64,000 nucleotides of DNA. Source: Planctomycetota bacterium. Its GTDB lineage: Bacteria > Planctomycetota > UBA1135 > JACQFD01. The position numbers and the translations under genes are program-made. Location of the stretch: contig JACQFD010000021.1 of assembly GCA_016200225.1 (NCBI GenBank), positions 124,001 to 188,000 of the forward strand, written 5' to 3'. The notes beneath the pieces are model-generated. The model was not told the origin of the DNA and ran no database searches. It saw only the letters and a list, made by a program, of their open reading frames with translations. Shown in pieces: positions 9,170 through 18,215 of the stretch. Each line of letters starts with the position of its first letter. Positions within the stretch are counted from its first letter, which is position 1.

Positions 9170-11119
9170 TCACTTCTTCACGCAGGCTTCGTCGAACTCC
9201 TTCATGTATTTGTTATTGATCTTATCGTCCGCGACATGATTAAAGTCCTGACGCATCGTGATACATAACCAATCTTGAAATTCGAGTTCGAAAGCGCTCC
9301 ATTTCTCGTCGGTATCGAGTCCGAAGAGTTCGTCGAAGTACTGGCCGCTCGCTTTTTTAGTTAATTCGGCGTCGAACCACTTGTGAAATCTGTCGCGGTA
9401 TTTGCCGTTATCCGCGTGCTGCAGAAAATGACAAAGCGCCCAGCCGTACGCATACGTTCCGGAAACTAACAATCTCGCCCTTTGCGCGTCGACACCCGGC
9501 TGGGCGCCTTCCATCTGCGAACGGGCGATCCAAAATTGTAGATAATCGAGATGCACGACTTCCTTCAACGAGGGATTCGCCTCCACCGCGTCGCCGAGCG
9601 TGCTTTTCTTCGAGAATTCTCCAAAATTATAAATCTCGTTCTTTCGGCCGATATTCGGCATGCCGAAATAGTAATGATCCAATTCGGCGCCGACTGGCTG
9701 GCTCTTGTGCGTTCCTACATATTCGGCGAAACCCTCCTCCATCCACGGCATGTTGCCCGCGCCGAATCCGCGGCCGCGGCTGTTGGAGTTAAAATCCATC
9801 AATTGATGCGTCCCCTCGTGCCACACGGTATCGATGACGTGCGCGATCGGATCGTCGATGAAGTTCTTTTCCTCGTGCGAATCACGCAGCCAGATATGTA
9901 ACATTCCCGACGTGCTGTTTTTGTTCGTACCTGTATAAAACGCGGCGACGAACGCCGTTCCAGGCTGATCCAGATGTCCGCAGCGGCGCCAGCGTTCATA
10001 TTGGCCTTTCGAACGAAATATCCAAACGGGCACCGGCGTTTCCATCAAATTGCGCAGTTGGACGACGTTTTCATAACGCTTATAAAACGTCCGCCGTAAA
10101 CCGTCGAGAATCTCGCCCATGGATCTCGCCCACGATTCTGGCGGATTGAAACCTTTGTCCTGCACCGCGAGCAGGTAAGGTTTCGGCACTTCCTTGCACG
10201 CGTAAAAGAATTTAAATGTCGCCGGGATCGAATCGGATTTGCGAATCTTATCGATATTGTCGGGTTCGGATTCGTCGGTGATATCTTTTGTAGCTTTGTC
10301 CGCGAACGCGTTCACTTCGTTGATCATGCCCTGCATTTCGGCGATGCGGTCTTTTGCTTTAATAACAAACGGATCGCTCGCGCGCTCCTCCTCGATTTTC
10401 TTTAGTTTCTCCTCCTCCTCGCGGCGTTTCGCGTCGGCGGCCGTCAATTCGGCGAGCCGGGCCGCATCGACCCACTTTCCTTTATATTCGGCCGTGTCGC
10501 CGTCGTATTGCTTATGTCCCAGACCTTCGTGCGCATGCGTGTTCCCGGGATCCTTGGCGATTACTTTTTCATAAATTTTCTTCGCGTCGGCCTCGAGTTT
10601 CGGATCCTTTAAACAAAACGTAGCGATATCGAGATACGTCATCACGGGGTTTTGTTGCTTTTCCGCCTCGGCCAGTCTTTTTGTTAACTCGGCTTTCTTC
10701 TCGACGATCGGATCTTTAGGTTTCGCGGCTTCGATCTTCGCCTGTTCGGCCGCGGCCTGTTTCGCTTGCTCTTCCTTGCCGGGTCCGCCGAACATAAAGA
10801 ATGCGCCGATGCCAAGGGCGGCGACGACGGCGATTCCACCGAGTACGAGCGGAAGCGGCGACTTCTTCGGGGCAGCCTCGCGGGCATGTGCGCGACGGGC
10901 GGCGGCGGCCGATGGACGCTGCGATTTTGCGGAATCTGTCGTCGCGGGCGCGGATGGCGGCGCCGTTTCCTCGATCGGCGGAGCGCTCGCGGCCGATTCG
11001 ACCGGAGATTCCACGAGGAGGGACGCGCCGCACGTGACGCACTTGAATCGTTTACCCGCCTTCTCGGAAGGAACGCTGTACGACTTGCCACAGGTGCAGA
11101 GAACGGAGATCGGAGTCAT
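9170..11119 (-). CDS. membrane-anchored DUF1570 metallopeptidase-like protein with zinc-ribbon start
   Basis: 649 residues. The first 35 hold CxC...CxxC (LCTCGKSY, CVTCGASL), a zinc-ribbon seen at the start of planctomycete membrane proteins. An Ala/Pro-rich linker precedes a transmembrane helix (about 90-112, LPLVLGGIAVVAALGIGAFF). A Lys/Ala/Glu-rich helical region with TPR-like character spans about 120-260. The C-terminal half is DUF1570-like: HEGTHQLMDF supplies an HExxH zinc site at His434/Glu435/His438, and EEGFAEYVG could supply the downstream glutamate ligand. Topology would put the zinc ribbon inside and the peptidase-like domain outside. Confidence 0.8.
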   Translation of the reverse strand: MTPISVLCTCGKSYSVPSEKAGKRFKCVTCGASLLVESPVESAASAPPIEETAPPSAPATTDSAKSQRPSAAAARRAHAREAAPKKSPLPLVLGGIAVVAALGIGAFFMFGGPGKEEQAKQAAAEQAKIEAAKPKDPIVEKKAELTKRLAEAEKQQNPVMTYLDIATFCLKDPKLEADAKKIYEKVIAKDPGNTHAHEGLGHKQYDGDTAEYKGKWVDAARLAELTAADAKRREEEEKLKKIEEERASDPFVIKAKDRIAEMQGMINEVNAFADKATKDITDESEPDNIDKIRKSDSIPATFKFFYACKEVPKPYLLAVQDKGFNPPESWARSMGEILDGLRRTFYKRYENVVQLRNLMETPVPVWIFRSKGQYERWRRCGHLDQPGTAFVAAFYTGTNKNSTSGMLHIWLRDSHEEKNFIDDPIAHVIDTVWHEGTHQLMDFNSNSRGRGFGAGNMPWMEEGFAEYVGTHKSQPVGAELDHYYFGMPNIGRKNEIYNFGEFSKKSTLGDAVEANPSLKEVVHLDYLQFWIARSQMEGAQPGVDAQRARLLVSGTYAYGWALCHFLQHADNGKYRDRFHKWFDAELTKKASGQYFDELFGLDTDEKWSAFELEFQDWLCITMRQDFNHVADDKINNKYMKEFDEACVKK

Positions 11120-11181
11120 GCGTGGAGTTTACGAAAGACAGCCCGCGAAATCATGGCCCGCTCTGGCGGAACCGCCGAGCG

Positions 11182-12816
11182 CTACGTCCGTCCCCGCGCC
11201 TGCCCGAGCTTTCGAAAAGTAAATATCACAATCGCGACGAGGCCGAATTGGGCGAGCCAGACCGCGTAAACGGAGCGGTCGACGCCGCCAAAGCGCGCGC
11301 TGTGTCCAACGGGACCGATCGCGCCGAAGCGGGTGAATTCGATCTGCGGCGGCGGCATCGATTCGCCGTCTTTTTGTATATTTAAGTCTTCGCGATACCG
11401 CAGGCCGTCGCGGCCCGCGAACGCGGCGCGCGCGAGCGCGTGCTGGACGATCATTAAATTTAACGGATCCGTGATCGGCAACTGGCATATCAATTGAAAC
11501 CGGTCCGGATCGCGCGCGTCGGGCCAGCGCGTCCGCGCGCCGTCCATCGCGATCGCCGTGCCGCCGTAGGGCGATGTTAACATTCCTGGAAACACTAGCG
11601 CGAATCCGAGCGCGACGAACGCCGCCGAGGCGATTCTTAATTTTAATGAAAGCCGGTCGAGCGCGGCGGCCGCGATCACGGCCATGGCCGGATACGCGAT
11701 CAGCGCGTAGCGCGGACCGAACGCCCACGCGCCGTGCCACTCGAGCGTCGACGCGGGCATCGCGAGCGCGGCGGCCGCGGATATTAATAAAATAACCGGC
11801 AGCGCGCGTCCCGGATTCGTCATCGAGCGCGCAAATCCCGCGATCGTTAACATAAATAATGGAAACGCGTACGCGATCACGCCCTTCGAATGTGAAAATA
11901 TGAGTTCGCGCAGTCCCGCGAATACGTTAATTGTAAACCACTTTTGCGCGGTGGATTTTTCGTAGCCCGTGATGAACGGCGAACCCCAGCGAACCCAATT
12001 CGCGCCGCCGAAGATCAGTATGAACGGCGCCGCGCCCGCCGCGGCGAAGGCGAAGGAGCGCGCGGTGCCGGAGAATCCGCGTTCGCGCGATATAAATAAT
12101 AGCGCGAGCGGCGCGATCGCGAACGCGGTGTGCAATTTAACGATCAACGCGAATCCGGCCGCCGCGCCGAAGACTACAAAATCGACGTCGCGCCGGCTCG
12201 CGCGCGCCGCGAGCGCGCGTTCGAGCGCGAGGGCCGTCGCGAAAACCGCCTCCGCGTCGGAGAGTCCGCTGCGCGCCTGAACGCACAAATGCGTTCCGAA
12301 TCCGCAGGCGAGCGCGGCCATGAGCGCGGCGAATTGGGAGACCGACGCGCGGCGGCATGCAATATAAATGAGCGCGATCGCCGCCGCCGCCGCGAGCGGT
12401 TGGAGCGTAAATACAAAGATTCGCGCGAAATATTCGGATCCCGCGAGCGCCTCGGCGCCGAATGTTTGTTTCTCGAATGTTTTATTAATTTCAGGAAACG
12501 CGGAGTCGAAAACGCTTCCTAAATAATAGAGCGGAACGCCCGTCGCCGCGAAACCGAGGCCCCAGTACGGATACTGCCGGTCGCCCCGGCCCTTTCGACA
12601 ATTGTACGCGCCCCCCTCCGGATCGAGCATTTTCAACGCGAGCTCCGTCGAGGGCGTGTCGGCGGATAAATACAATTCGCCGCGGCGAGCGAGCGCGCGG
12701 ATTTGTTGAAATCCGATCTCGGCGTCGCCTTCCTGCGGCGTCCAATTTACGAAAATGCATAGAAAACACGCCGCGACTCCGAAGAGCCACAGAGCGATGG
12801 TCCGGTCGCGTTGCAT
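11182..12816 (-). CDS. polytopic membrane protein, probable GT-C glycosyltransferase
   Basis: 544 residues with about 10-11 hydrophobic helices and a C-terminal soluble segment (about 430-515) before a last helix. After the first helix an external loop contains GDAEIGFQQIRAL, and later QYPYWGLGFAATGVPLYYLG, a layout typical of planctomycete family-39-like transferases, which attach lipid-linked sugars outside the membrane. Assignment rests on topology and general resemblance only. It starts 24 nt after the previous gene on the same strand and is probably the last gene of the cutA operon. Confidence 0.6.
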   Translation of the reverse strand: MQRDRTIALWLFGVAACFLCIFVNWTPQEGDAEIGFQQIRALARRGELYLSADTPSTELALKMLDPEGGAYNCRKGRGDRQYPYWGLGFAATGVPLYYLGSVFDSAFPEINKTFEKQTFGAEALAGSEYFARIFVFTLQPLAAAAAIALIYIACRRASVSQFAALMAALACGFGTHLCVQARSGLSDAEAVFATALALERALAARASRRDVDFVVFGAAAGFALIVKLHTAFAIAPLALLFISRERGFSGTARSFAFAAAGAAPFILIFGGANWVRWGSPFITGYEKSTAQKWFTINVFAGLRELIFSHSKGVIAYAFPLFMLTIAGFARSMTNPGRALPVILLISAAAALAMPASTLEWHGAWAFGPRYALIAYPAMAVIAAAALDRLSLKLRIASAAFVALGFALVFPGMLTSPYGGTAIAMDGARTRWPDARDPDRFQLICQLPITDPLNLMIVQHALARAAFAGRDGLRYREDLNIQKDGESMPPPQIEFTRFGAIGPVGHSARFGGVDRSVYAVWLAQFGLVAIVIFTFRKLGQARGRT

Positions 12817-12840
12817 GGATTTATTATGATTTAAGTTAAT

Positions 12841-14136
12841 TTACTGAAAAGCCGGCGATTCGGACGCGTCGCCGCCGATGATGACTTCGCCCGCCGACGT
12901 GCGCGTGGCCGCGAGCAGCGAAAATTGGATGATGCCGTTGGCAATCATGATGGCGGCGATCCCATGAAAAAAATACGCGGTCGCCAGAGACGCCGCGCCC
13001 GCCGCGAACGTCGCGGCGACGACGGGATTCGAAGTCCGAAGGCGCCACGCCCGATTTTTCAACGTCACAACAATTCCGTCGAGCGTCAGCAACGCGGCGA
13101 AGGCGAGCGACCAGATCCCGCTTTCTAAAATAAATAAACCGGAGTTCCCTTTTGCATGCAAACTAACGACTTTTGCGAATTCATCCCACGTTATATATAA
13201 AAGCACCGCGGCCAGCACGATTATTATCATTAACAAAGTTGCCGCAAACGCGCGCCGCGCGGCGAGCGCGTGCGCCATATAAACGATCATCGCAGACGCG
13301 AGCGGAATGCCGATCGCCGGCCAGACGGCCACGGCGCCGAACTGCAGAACAATACAAATCAGCGCCCATACGAGCGATCCCGTCCGAGATACGTGGCTCG
13401 CCGCATATTGAACTCCCACGGCGAGCGCCGCCGCCGGAATAAGCGCCGATTCGAATAATTGCAATGCCGGTTCCCTCAGCGGAATCATGAAGATCAGCGG
13501 CGCGGCGATCGCCACCACGACGGCCACGAGGACGACGGCGGGACGAAGCGAGAGACGCGTCGCAAGAAAATAATTAAACATTGCGAACAGCACGATCGAC
13601 ACGAATCGATAATTATCCGATCCCGACCGCGCGAGCGGAAAAAACCGGTCCGCGAGCGCGGTGGCGAGACCGATCGCGAGCACCGCGATCATTAACTTTC
13701 CGCCCACGCGCCACTCGACCGGCTTCGCGTACGGCGCCGGCGCGATCAATGCGGAGGGCAGAACGATATATAATAGATTCCCAGCGATTGCGCAGATTAT
13801 TAATATTGCGAGAAACGTGTGGACGCTCCCCGCTTCCATCCATCCCGGCGGAATCCATGGCATCAGCGAAAGAAACGTTGCCGCGGAGAATATAATTAAT
13901 TTCGGACCGTTCGCGGGCGCGGGGCTGGCCGCCGCATAGAATGGAAAGAACAATCCGCATAGAATCGTCGCCGAAGCGAAGATTTTCACCGCTTCGCCCG
14001 GCCAGCCGCGCAGCGCCGGCGACATATGTAATATAAACGCCACCGTCGCGAACACAGCCAGTTGCATGCACGCGAATCCCGCGCTCGCGGGCGAGCTGAG
14101 CCTGAGGGTTTTCGGTTCGTTTTGTTGCATCGCCAT
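12841..14136 (-). CDS. polytopic membrane protein of unknown function
   Basis: About 431 residues with 12-13 predicted membrane helices and almost no soluble domain. The start at 14136 (MAMQQNEP) is chosen because GGAG sits 5 nt upstream; an ATG directly before it (14139) is nearly as good. No transporter or ligase motif is recognised; it could be an O-antigen-ligase-like or other envelope membrane protein. It lies 38 nt after the sulfatase-like gene and 24 nt before the glycosyltransferase-like gene, so all three probably share one transcript. Confidence 0.6.
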   Translation of the reverse strand: MAMQQNEPKTLRLSSPASAGFACMQLAVFATVAFILHMSPALRGWPGEAVKIFASATILCGLFFPFYAAASPAPANGPKLIIFSAATFLSLMPWIPPGWMEAGSVHTFLAILIICAIAGNLLYIVLPSALIAPAPYAKPVEWRVGGKLMIAVLAIGLATALADRFFPLARSGSDNYRFVSIVLFAMFNYFLATRLSLRPAVVLVAVVVAIAAPLIFMIPLREPALQLFESALIPAAALAVGVQYAASHVSRTGSLVWALICIVLQFGAVAVWPAIGIPLASAMIVYMAHALAARRAFAATLLMIIIVLAAVLLYITWDEFAKVVSLHAKGNSGLFILESGIWSLAFAALLTLDGIVVTLKNRAWRLRTSNPVVAATFAAGAASLATAYFFHGIAAIMIANGIIQFSLLAATRTSAGEVIIGGDASESPAFQ

Positions 14137-14174
14137 CATCGCTCCGCGCTGAAATATTAAAGTAAATTTTAATT

Positions 14175-15650
14175 TTAATTCTTTCCGCCGCACGCCGATT
14201 CGGGGGGTTTGCCCTCCGGATGCCCGTGTCCGGCGTGGATGCCCTCGTCCGCGAGCATGCGCACGCGCGAGGGATCCTTTTCGATGTTCGGAGGACGCGC
14301 CGCGATCCGAGAACGCTCGCGTTCGACGAGCGCGCGCAATTGAGATATCCGCTCGGTCACGCCGCCGAATAAATTATTACGTTCATCGGCGTCGCGGACC
14401 GGATCATACAATTCCTCCGCCGCGGCGCCGACGGTTCCGCCGGGCCATCCGCCCGGCGCGATGCGCATTGGATTACAAAGAAAGCGTTCGCGCGCGGTCC
14501 GCAGTGAAAAGATACGATTTTCCCACGAAGAGAGCGCGACGCGGTCGCGGGAGCGCGGGTCGCGCGTGATTTCGAACAAATCGCCGCCGCGCGCGCCGGG
14601 CGGCGGATCGACGCCGAACGCGTTCGCGATCGTAACTGTTAAATCCATCGAATCGACGACCTCCCCGGCCGCCTTCGGCATGCCCGCCATCCCCGCGGAC
14701 CATACAAATAGCGGAACGTGCACGGCCGATTCGCGCGGCCCGCGCGCCGAACCGAAGGAACCGCGCCCGCCGAGTTCCTCGCCGTTGGTCCCCGCGAATA
14801 GTATCATCGTCGATCTGAATTGTTGTAACGCGGGAGCGACGCCGCGCAGAAACCGCGACGCGACGGCGGCATCCTGCAGCATGCACGCGGCGTGGAGCGC
14901 GGCGACGTCCGCGCGCGTCGGCGACCCATCGTTAATATTAACTTTGGCGAGCGCTTCGAGCGAACCCGCTTTTCGGTCGGCGCCCGGCATGAATCGTCGA
15001 ATGTACTCGTCGCGCGGCTCGAACGGGGGTCGCGGCATCGACAAATGTAACCATACAAAAACCGGCTGGTCGGGGCGCGAGAGCCGGACGGAATCGAGCC
15101 ACGCGCGCGCGTCCTCGCCCGCGCCCTCCGCCGACGCCTGACCCGATTCCGCGTACGCGTCGCGCGGTTTTGTAATATAAGTTTCGAATCCGCGCTCGAG
15201 GCCGCATCCGCGCGTGAGCGACGGCCTTGTTACAAATGCGCCGCAGCGCACTCCGCGCAAAGATAACATTTCCGCGAGCGTCGCGGCGTCGTCGAGGCGG
15301 TCGAGATCGTTATAAACGCCGCTCTCCTCGGACGGCCGGCCCGTATGCAACGAAACGAGCGACGCGAACGCGCTCCCCGACGTCGAAAACGCGTTGCTGA
15401 ATCGCATTCCATGATAACGAATATCCTCGATGTCCTCGATCGTCGCGCCCGCGAACGCCGTCCCCTGCTCGACGGGCGTCGTGTCGAGCGTCGCGTAACC
15501 GCCCGCTTCGCTCGTGTCGCGCTCGCGCACGGATTCCATGGTTATTAATATAACGGCGTCGATTTTTTTCCGGGAACAGGCGGCGGGGGCCGCGGCGCAG
15601 ACGACGGCGAAGATCGTTAATATATTAATTCCTCGGCGCGCGCGTTTCAT
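14175..15650 (-). CDS. sulfatase-fold lipoprotein with degenerate active site
   Basis: 491 residues. A lipobox (APAAC) near residue 24 predicts a lipoprotein. The fold order is that of sulfatases/alkaline phosphatase superfamily, but the usual catalytic residues are replaced. The ITIDTLRAD-type metal motif reads ITMESVRERD, the nucleophile region reads STSGSAFASLVSLHTG (Ala where Cys/Ser/Thr belongs), the DPHxPY region reads SMPRPPFEP, and the SDHGE motif reads GTNGEELGG. It is therefore probably a non-catalytic or strongly diverged member. The start overlaps the cutA stop by 4 nt (ATGA), indicating translational coupling. Confidence 0.75.
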   Translation of the reverse strand: MKRARRGINILTIFAVVCAAAPAACSRKKIDAVILITMESVRERDTSEAGGYATLDTTPVEQGTAFAGATIEDIEDIRYHGMRFSNAFSTSGSAFASLVSLHTGRPSEESGVYNDLDRLDDAATLAEMLSLRGVRCGAFVTRPSLTRGCGLERGFETYITKPRDAYAESGQASAEGAGEDARAWLDSVRLSRPDQPVFVWLHLSMPRPPFEPRDEYIRRFMPGADRKAGSLEALAKVNINDGSPTRADVAALHAACMLQDAAVASRFLRGVAPALQQFRSTMILFAGTNGEELGGRGSFGSARGPRESAVHVPLFVWSAGMAGMPKAAGEVVDSMDLTVTIANAFGVDPPPGARGGDLFEITRDPRSRDRVALSSWENRIFSLRTARERFLCNPMRIAPGGWPGGTVGAAAEELYDPVRDADERNNLFGGVTERISQLRALVERERSRIAARPPNIEKDPSRVRMLADEGIHAGHGHPEGKPPESACGGKN

Positions 15651-16036
15651 GAACGATCGGCCGGGTGGGTCCATTCGAGAAGCCATTGCGTGTACGCGTC
15701 ATTCCACGAACCCGCCGGGATCGTTAATATCTCGGGCGTTTCATACGGATGCAATTCCGCGAGCCGGGCGGCCGCGCGCGCGGCTGCATGCGCCGACGTT
15801 TTGAGAATTGTTAAGATCTCCCCCGCGCGCTCGATCTTACCTTTCCACGGATAAATCGATTCCGCGCCGGGCAGCATCGTCGCGCAGACGGCGAGGCGTT
15901 CCTCGACGAGCCGGTCGCAGACGCGCAGCGCATCCTCGCGCGTCGCGAACGTCGTGATCATGGCCACGACCGCGCCCTCCGCGACCCGCGCCGGAACGCG
16001 TTTTCCGCTGTGGCGGCTTTCGTCGTCGATGCCCAT
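15647..16036 (-). CDS. cutA: CutA-family protein
   Basis: A small trimeric ferredoxin-like protein linked in some bacteria to divalent-cation tolerance; its biochemical role is unsettled. Family motifs: ITTFATREDA, VEERLAVCATMLPGAESIYPWKGKIE and ELHPYETPEIL. The ORF starts at ATG 16036, giving 129 residues with about 17 extra at the N-terminus. An internal ATG at 15961 would cut into the first beta strand, so a start between the two (for example a GTG) is also possible. It ends in an ATGA overlap with the sulfatase-like gene and lies 60 nt divergent from proline dehydrogenase. Confidence 0.88.
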   Translation of the reverse strand: MGIDDESRHSGKRVPARVAEGAVVAMITTFATREDALRVCDRLVEERLAVCATMLPGAESIYPWKGKIERAGEILTILKTSAHAAARAAARLAELHPYETPEILTIPAGSWNDAYTQWLLEWTHPADRS

Positions 16037-16096
16037 TGCGATACTTTACCGTTACCATGGCCGACTCAACCCGCCGCAATTCGATTTACGCAACGC

Positions 16097-17002
16097 ATGA
16101 AACTTTTTGACCGAGCCGTCGTCGCGACGCTTCCGCTCGTGCCCCGGGCCATCGTTCGAAAAATCGCCGATCGTTATATTGCAGGAGAGACGATCGAAGA
16201 CGCGATGCGCGTCGTGCGCGCGCTGAACGGCGCCGGTTGCGAGGCGACGATCGACGTGCTCGGAGAGTTTATTACTGATTTCAAACAGGCCGAGGCGACG
16301 GCGACGGCCTACCGGCAGGTGCTCGAACGCATCACAACCGAAAAACTGCGCGCAAACGTATCGATTAAACTGACGGCGTTCGGTCTCGGATTGAACGACG
16401 ACGGATGCCTCGCGCTCGCGCGCGGCCTCGTCGCGCGCGCGAAGGAATTGAATAATTTCGTGCGCATCGACATGGAGAATTCTCCATACACTACTAAAAC
16501 GCTCGGAGTGTATCGAAGACTCAAGAACGAAGGATTTATCAATTGCGGCGTCGTCATTCAGGCGTACATGCGGCGGAGTCCGGCCGACGTCGCGGATTTG
16601 TTAAAACTCGGAACCGGTTTCCGTTTGTGCAAGGGAATTTACGTCGAAACCCCGGAGATCGCTTACAAAGACCGCGAGGAAGTGCGCAATCAGTATAAAT
16701 CGCTCTTACAACAGATGTTCGAAGGCGGCGCGACGAAAGTCGGCATCGCGACGCACGATCCGCCGCTCATCGAGCACGCCCGGCAGTTGTTGATAGATCA
16801 TAAGATTCCGAAGGAACGCTACGAATTCCAGATGTTACTTGGCGTCGCCGAAGAATGGCGCAAGCGCCTCGTCGCCGAAGGACACACCGTCAGAGTTTAT
16901 GTACCATTTGGCCGCGAATGGTACGGTTATAGCATTCGCAGAATTAAAGAAAACCCGAGCATCGCCGGCTACGTCGCCAAGGGAATGTTCGGGCTGGGTT
17001 GA
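16097..17002 (+). CDS. proline dehydrogenase
   Basis: A 301-residue FAD enzyme oxidising proline to pyrroline-5-carboxylate. It shows the monofunctional PRODH barrel: SIKLTAFGLGL, VRIDMENSPYTTKTL, VVIQAYMRRSPAD, FRLCKGIYVE, GIATHDPPLI, FQMLLGV and the C-terminal RVYVPFGREWYGYSIRR that binds substrate. No P5C dehydrogenase gene is next to it. ATG 16097 (MKLFDRAV) is chosen because the upstream 29 codons of the track ORF overlap cutA and have no family similarity. Confidence 0.93.
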   Translation: MKLFDRAVVATLPLVPRAIVRKIADRYIAGETIEDAMRVVRALNGAGCEATIDVLGEFITDFKQAEATATAYRQVLERITTEKLRANVSIKLTAFGLGLNDDGCLALARGLVARAKELNNFVRIDMENSPYTTKTLGVYRRLKNEGFINCGVVIQAYMRRSPADVADLLKLGTGFRLCKGIYVETPEIAYKDREEVRNQYKSLLQQMFEGGATKVGIATHDPPLIEHARQLLIDHKIPKERYEFQMLLGVAEEWRKRLVAEGHTVRVYVPFGREWYGYSIRRIKENPSIAGYVAKGMFGLG

Positions 17003-17040
17003 TTTTAATAATTCTCGCACGCCGCCGATTCGGCCGCGCA

Positions 17041-18144
17041 TCACGCGCCGAATAGATATTTCGCCGCAAGCCGGTGGAAATGATGCGTTCCAATTTCGTG
17101 CGACGGCGAGTAGCGGGAACGCGGCGCGAAGCGCGAACGCATGTTCGCTTGTATCGTCGTCACGGCTGCTTCGTCCTCCTCCTGCACGAATTGTAAATTG
17201 CCGCCCGCGCCTTTTCCGCGTAACGCATCCTTCCAAACATAACTCATAAAACGGACGCGCGTCCGCGACGCCGAAAGCGGTTCGACGATATTGACGGAGA
17301 GCCCCCACGGATAAAAATTCAACATCGTCCCCGGAAATAACCAATAATAATACGCCGCGACGCGCGTTCCCGCGTCGTGGTGGCCGGCGGGCAATTCGAA
17401 CGCGGGCTCGCTGTCGGCCGCGGGCGCGAGTTGGAGACTACAATAATCATAAAGAATCGTTCGATAATGATTCCAGTCCATCGTGGCCGCCAGTTTCTTA
17501 TGTATGAACGGAATATGAAATCCCTCGAGATAATTATCGACGTAAAGCGCCCAGTTCGCTTCGAATTCATACGTTCGCTCGGACGCCGCGTCGCACTTGA
17601 ATTCGTTCAACGGTAAAAACCCGATTCGCTGCGCGAGCGGCGCGACGACGGCGTCGAACGCGACGTCCGGGTCGAGATTGACGAATACGAGCGGCCCGAG
17701 GCGCCCGGTCGGCAGTTGTAATAAATCGTCGGACGGTGCCGGAAAACCCTCGACATTCTTAAACTCCGGCATCTGTTTCATGTGGCCGTCGAGCGCGAAC
17801 GAGCGGCCGTGGTATTTACAAACGAAAGATTCGTAACATCCGGGTTTCTCGACCACCGCGTGTCCGCGATGCGTGCAAACGTTCGGCATGCACGCGATTT
17901 TCGATCCGTCGTTTACTAACAAAACACGCTCGTCGAGCGCGCCCGGCAGCAGCGTGTGGGGCCGCGCGTCGCCGCGCGCGTCGAGGAGCGCCGCGTCGCC
18001 GGCGCAGTTCCAGCCGCGCGCGAGGATTCGGCCGCGGATCTCGTCGAACCACTCGGGATTATAATAAAAATCGGCCGGCGGACCGGCGGCCCTTCGAATA
18101 TTGGTATCGACGTGGAACTTTGGAATTTTCACGGCGGCGAGCAT
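17041..18144 (-). CDS. Rieske-type non-heme iron oxygenase, alpha subunit-like
   Basis: 367 residues. The N-terminal Rieske domain has Cys90-x-His92 (CTHRGH) and Cys109-x2-His112 (CKYHG) for the 2Fe-2S cluster. The catalytic domain has NWALYVDNYLEGFHIPFIH, with the two iron-binding histidines 5 apart, and QEEDEAAV near the C-terminus for the carboxylate ligand region. It resembles aromatic ring hydroxylases and choline/carnitine-type monooxygenases; the substrate cannot be told. No reductase or ferredoxin gene is adjacent. ATG 18144 is preferred over the track start at 18267, which would overlap the divergent transporter. Confidence 0.85.
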   Translation of the reverse strand: MLAAVKIPKFHVDTNIRRAAGPPADFYYNPEWFDEIRGRILARGWNCAGDAALLDARGDARPHTLLPGALDERVLLVNDGSKIACMPNVCTHRGHAVVEKPGCYESFVCKYHGRSFALDGHMKQMPEFKNVEGFPAPSDDLLQLPTGRLGPLVFVNLDPDVAFDAVVAPLAQRIGFLPLNEFKCDAASERTYEFEANWALYVDNYLEGFHIPFIHKKLAATMDWNHYRTILYDYCSLQLAPAADSEPAFELPAGHHDAGTRVAAYYYWLFPGTMLNFYPWGLSVNIVEPLSASRTRVRFMSYVWKDALRGKGAGGNLQFVQEEDEAAVTTIQANMRSRFAPRSRYSPSHEIGTHHFHRLAAKYLFGA

Positions 18145-18215
18145 GGCGGCCGCGGCGCCGCCGCGCAAGATTCGACTTCGTCGTTTGCCCCCGCGCGTTA
18201 CGCTGTCGCCCCCCC

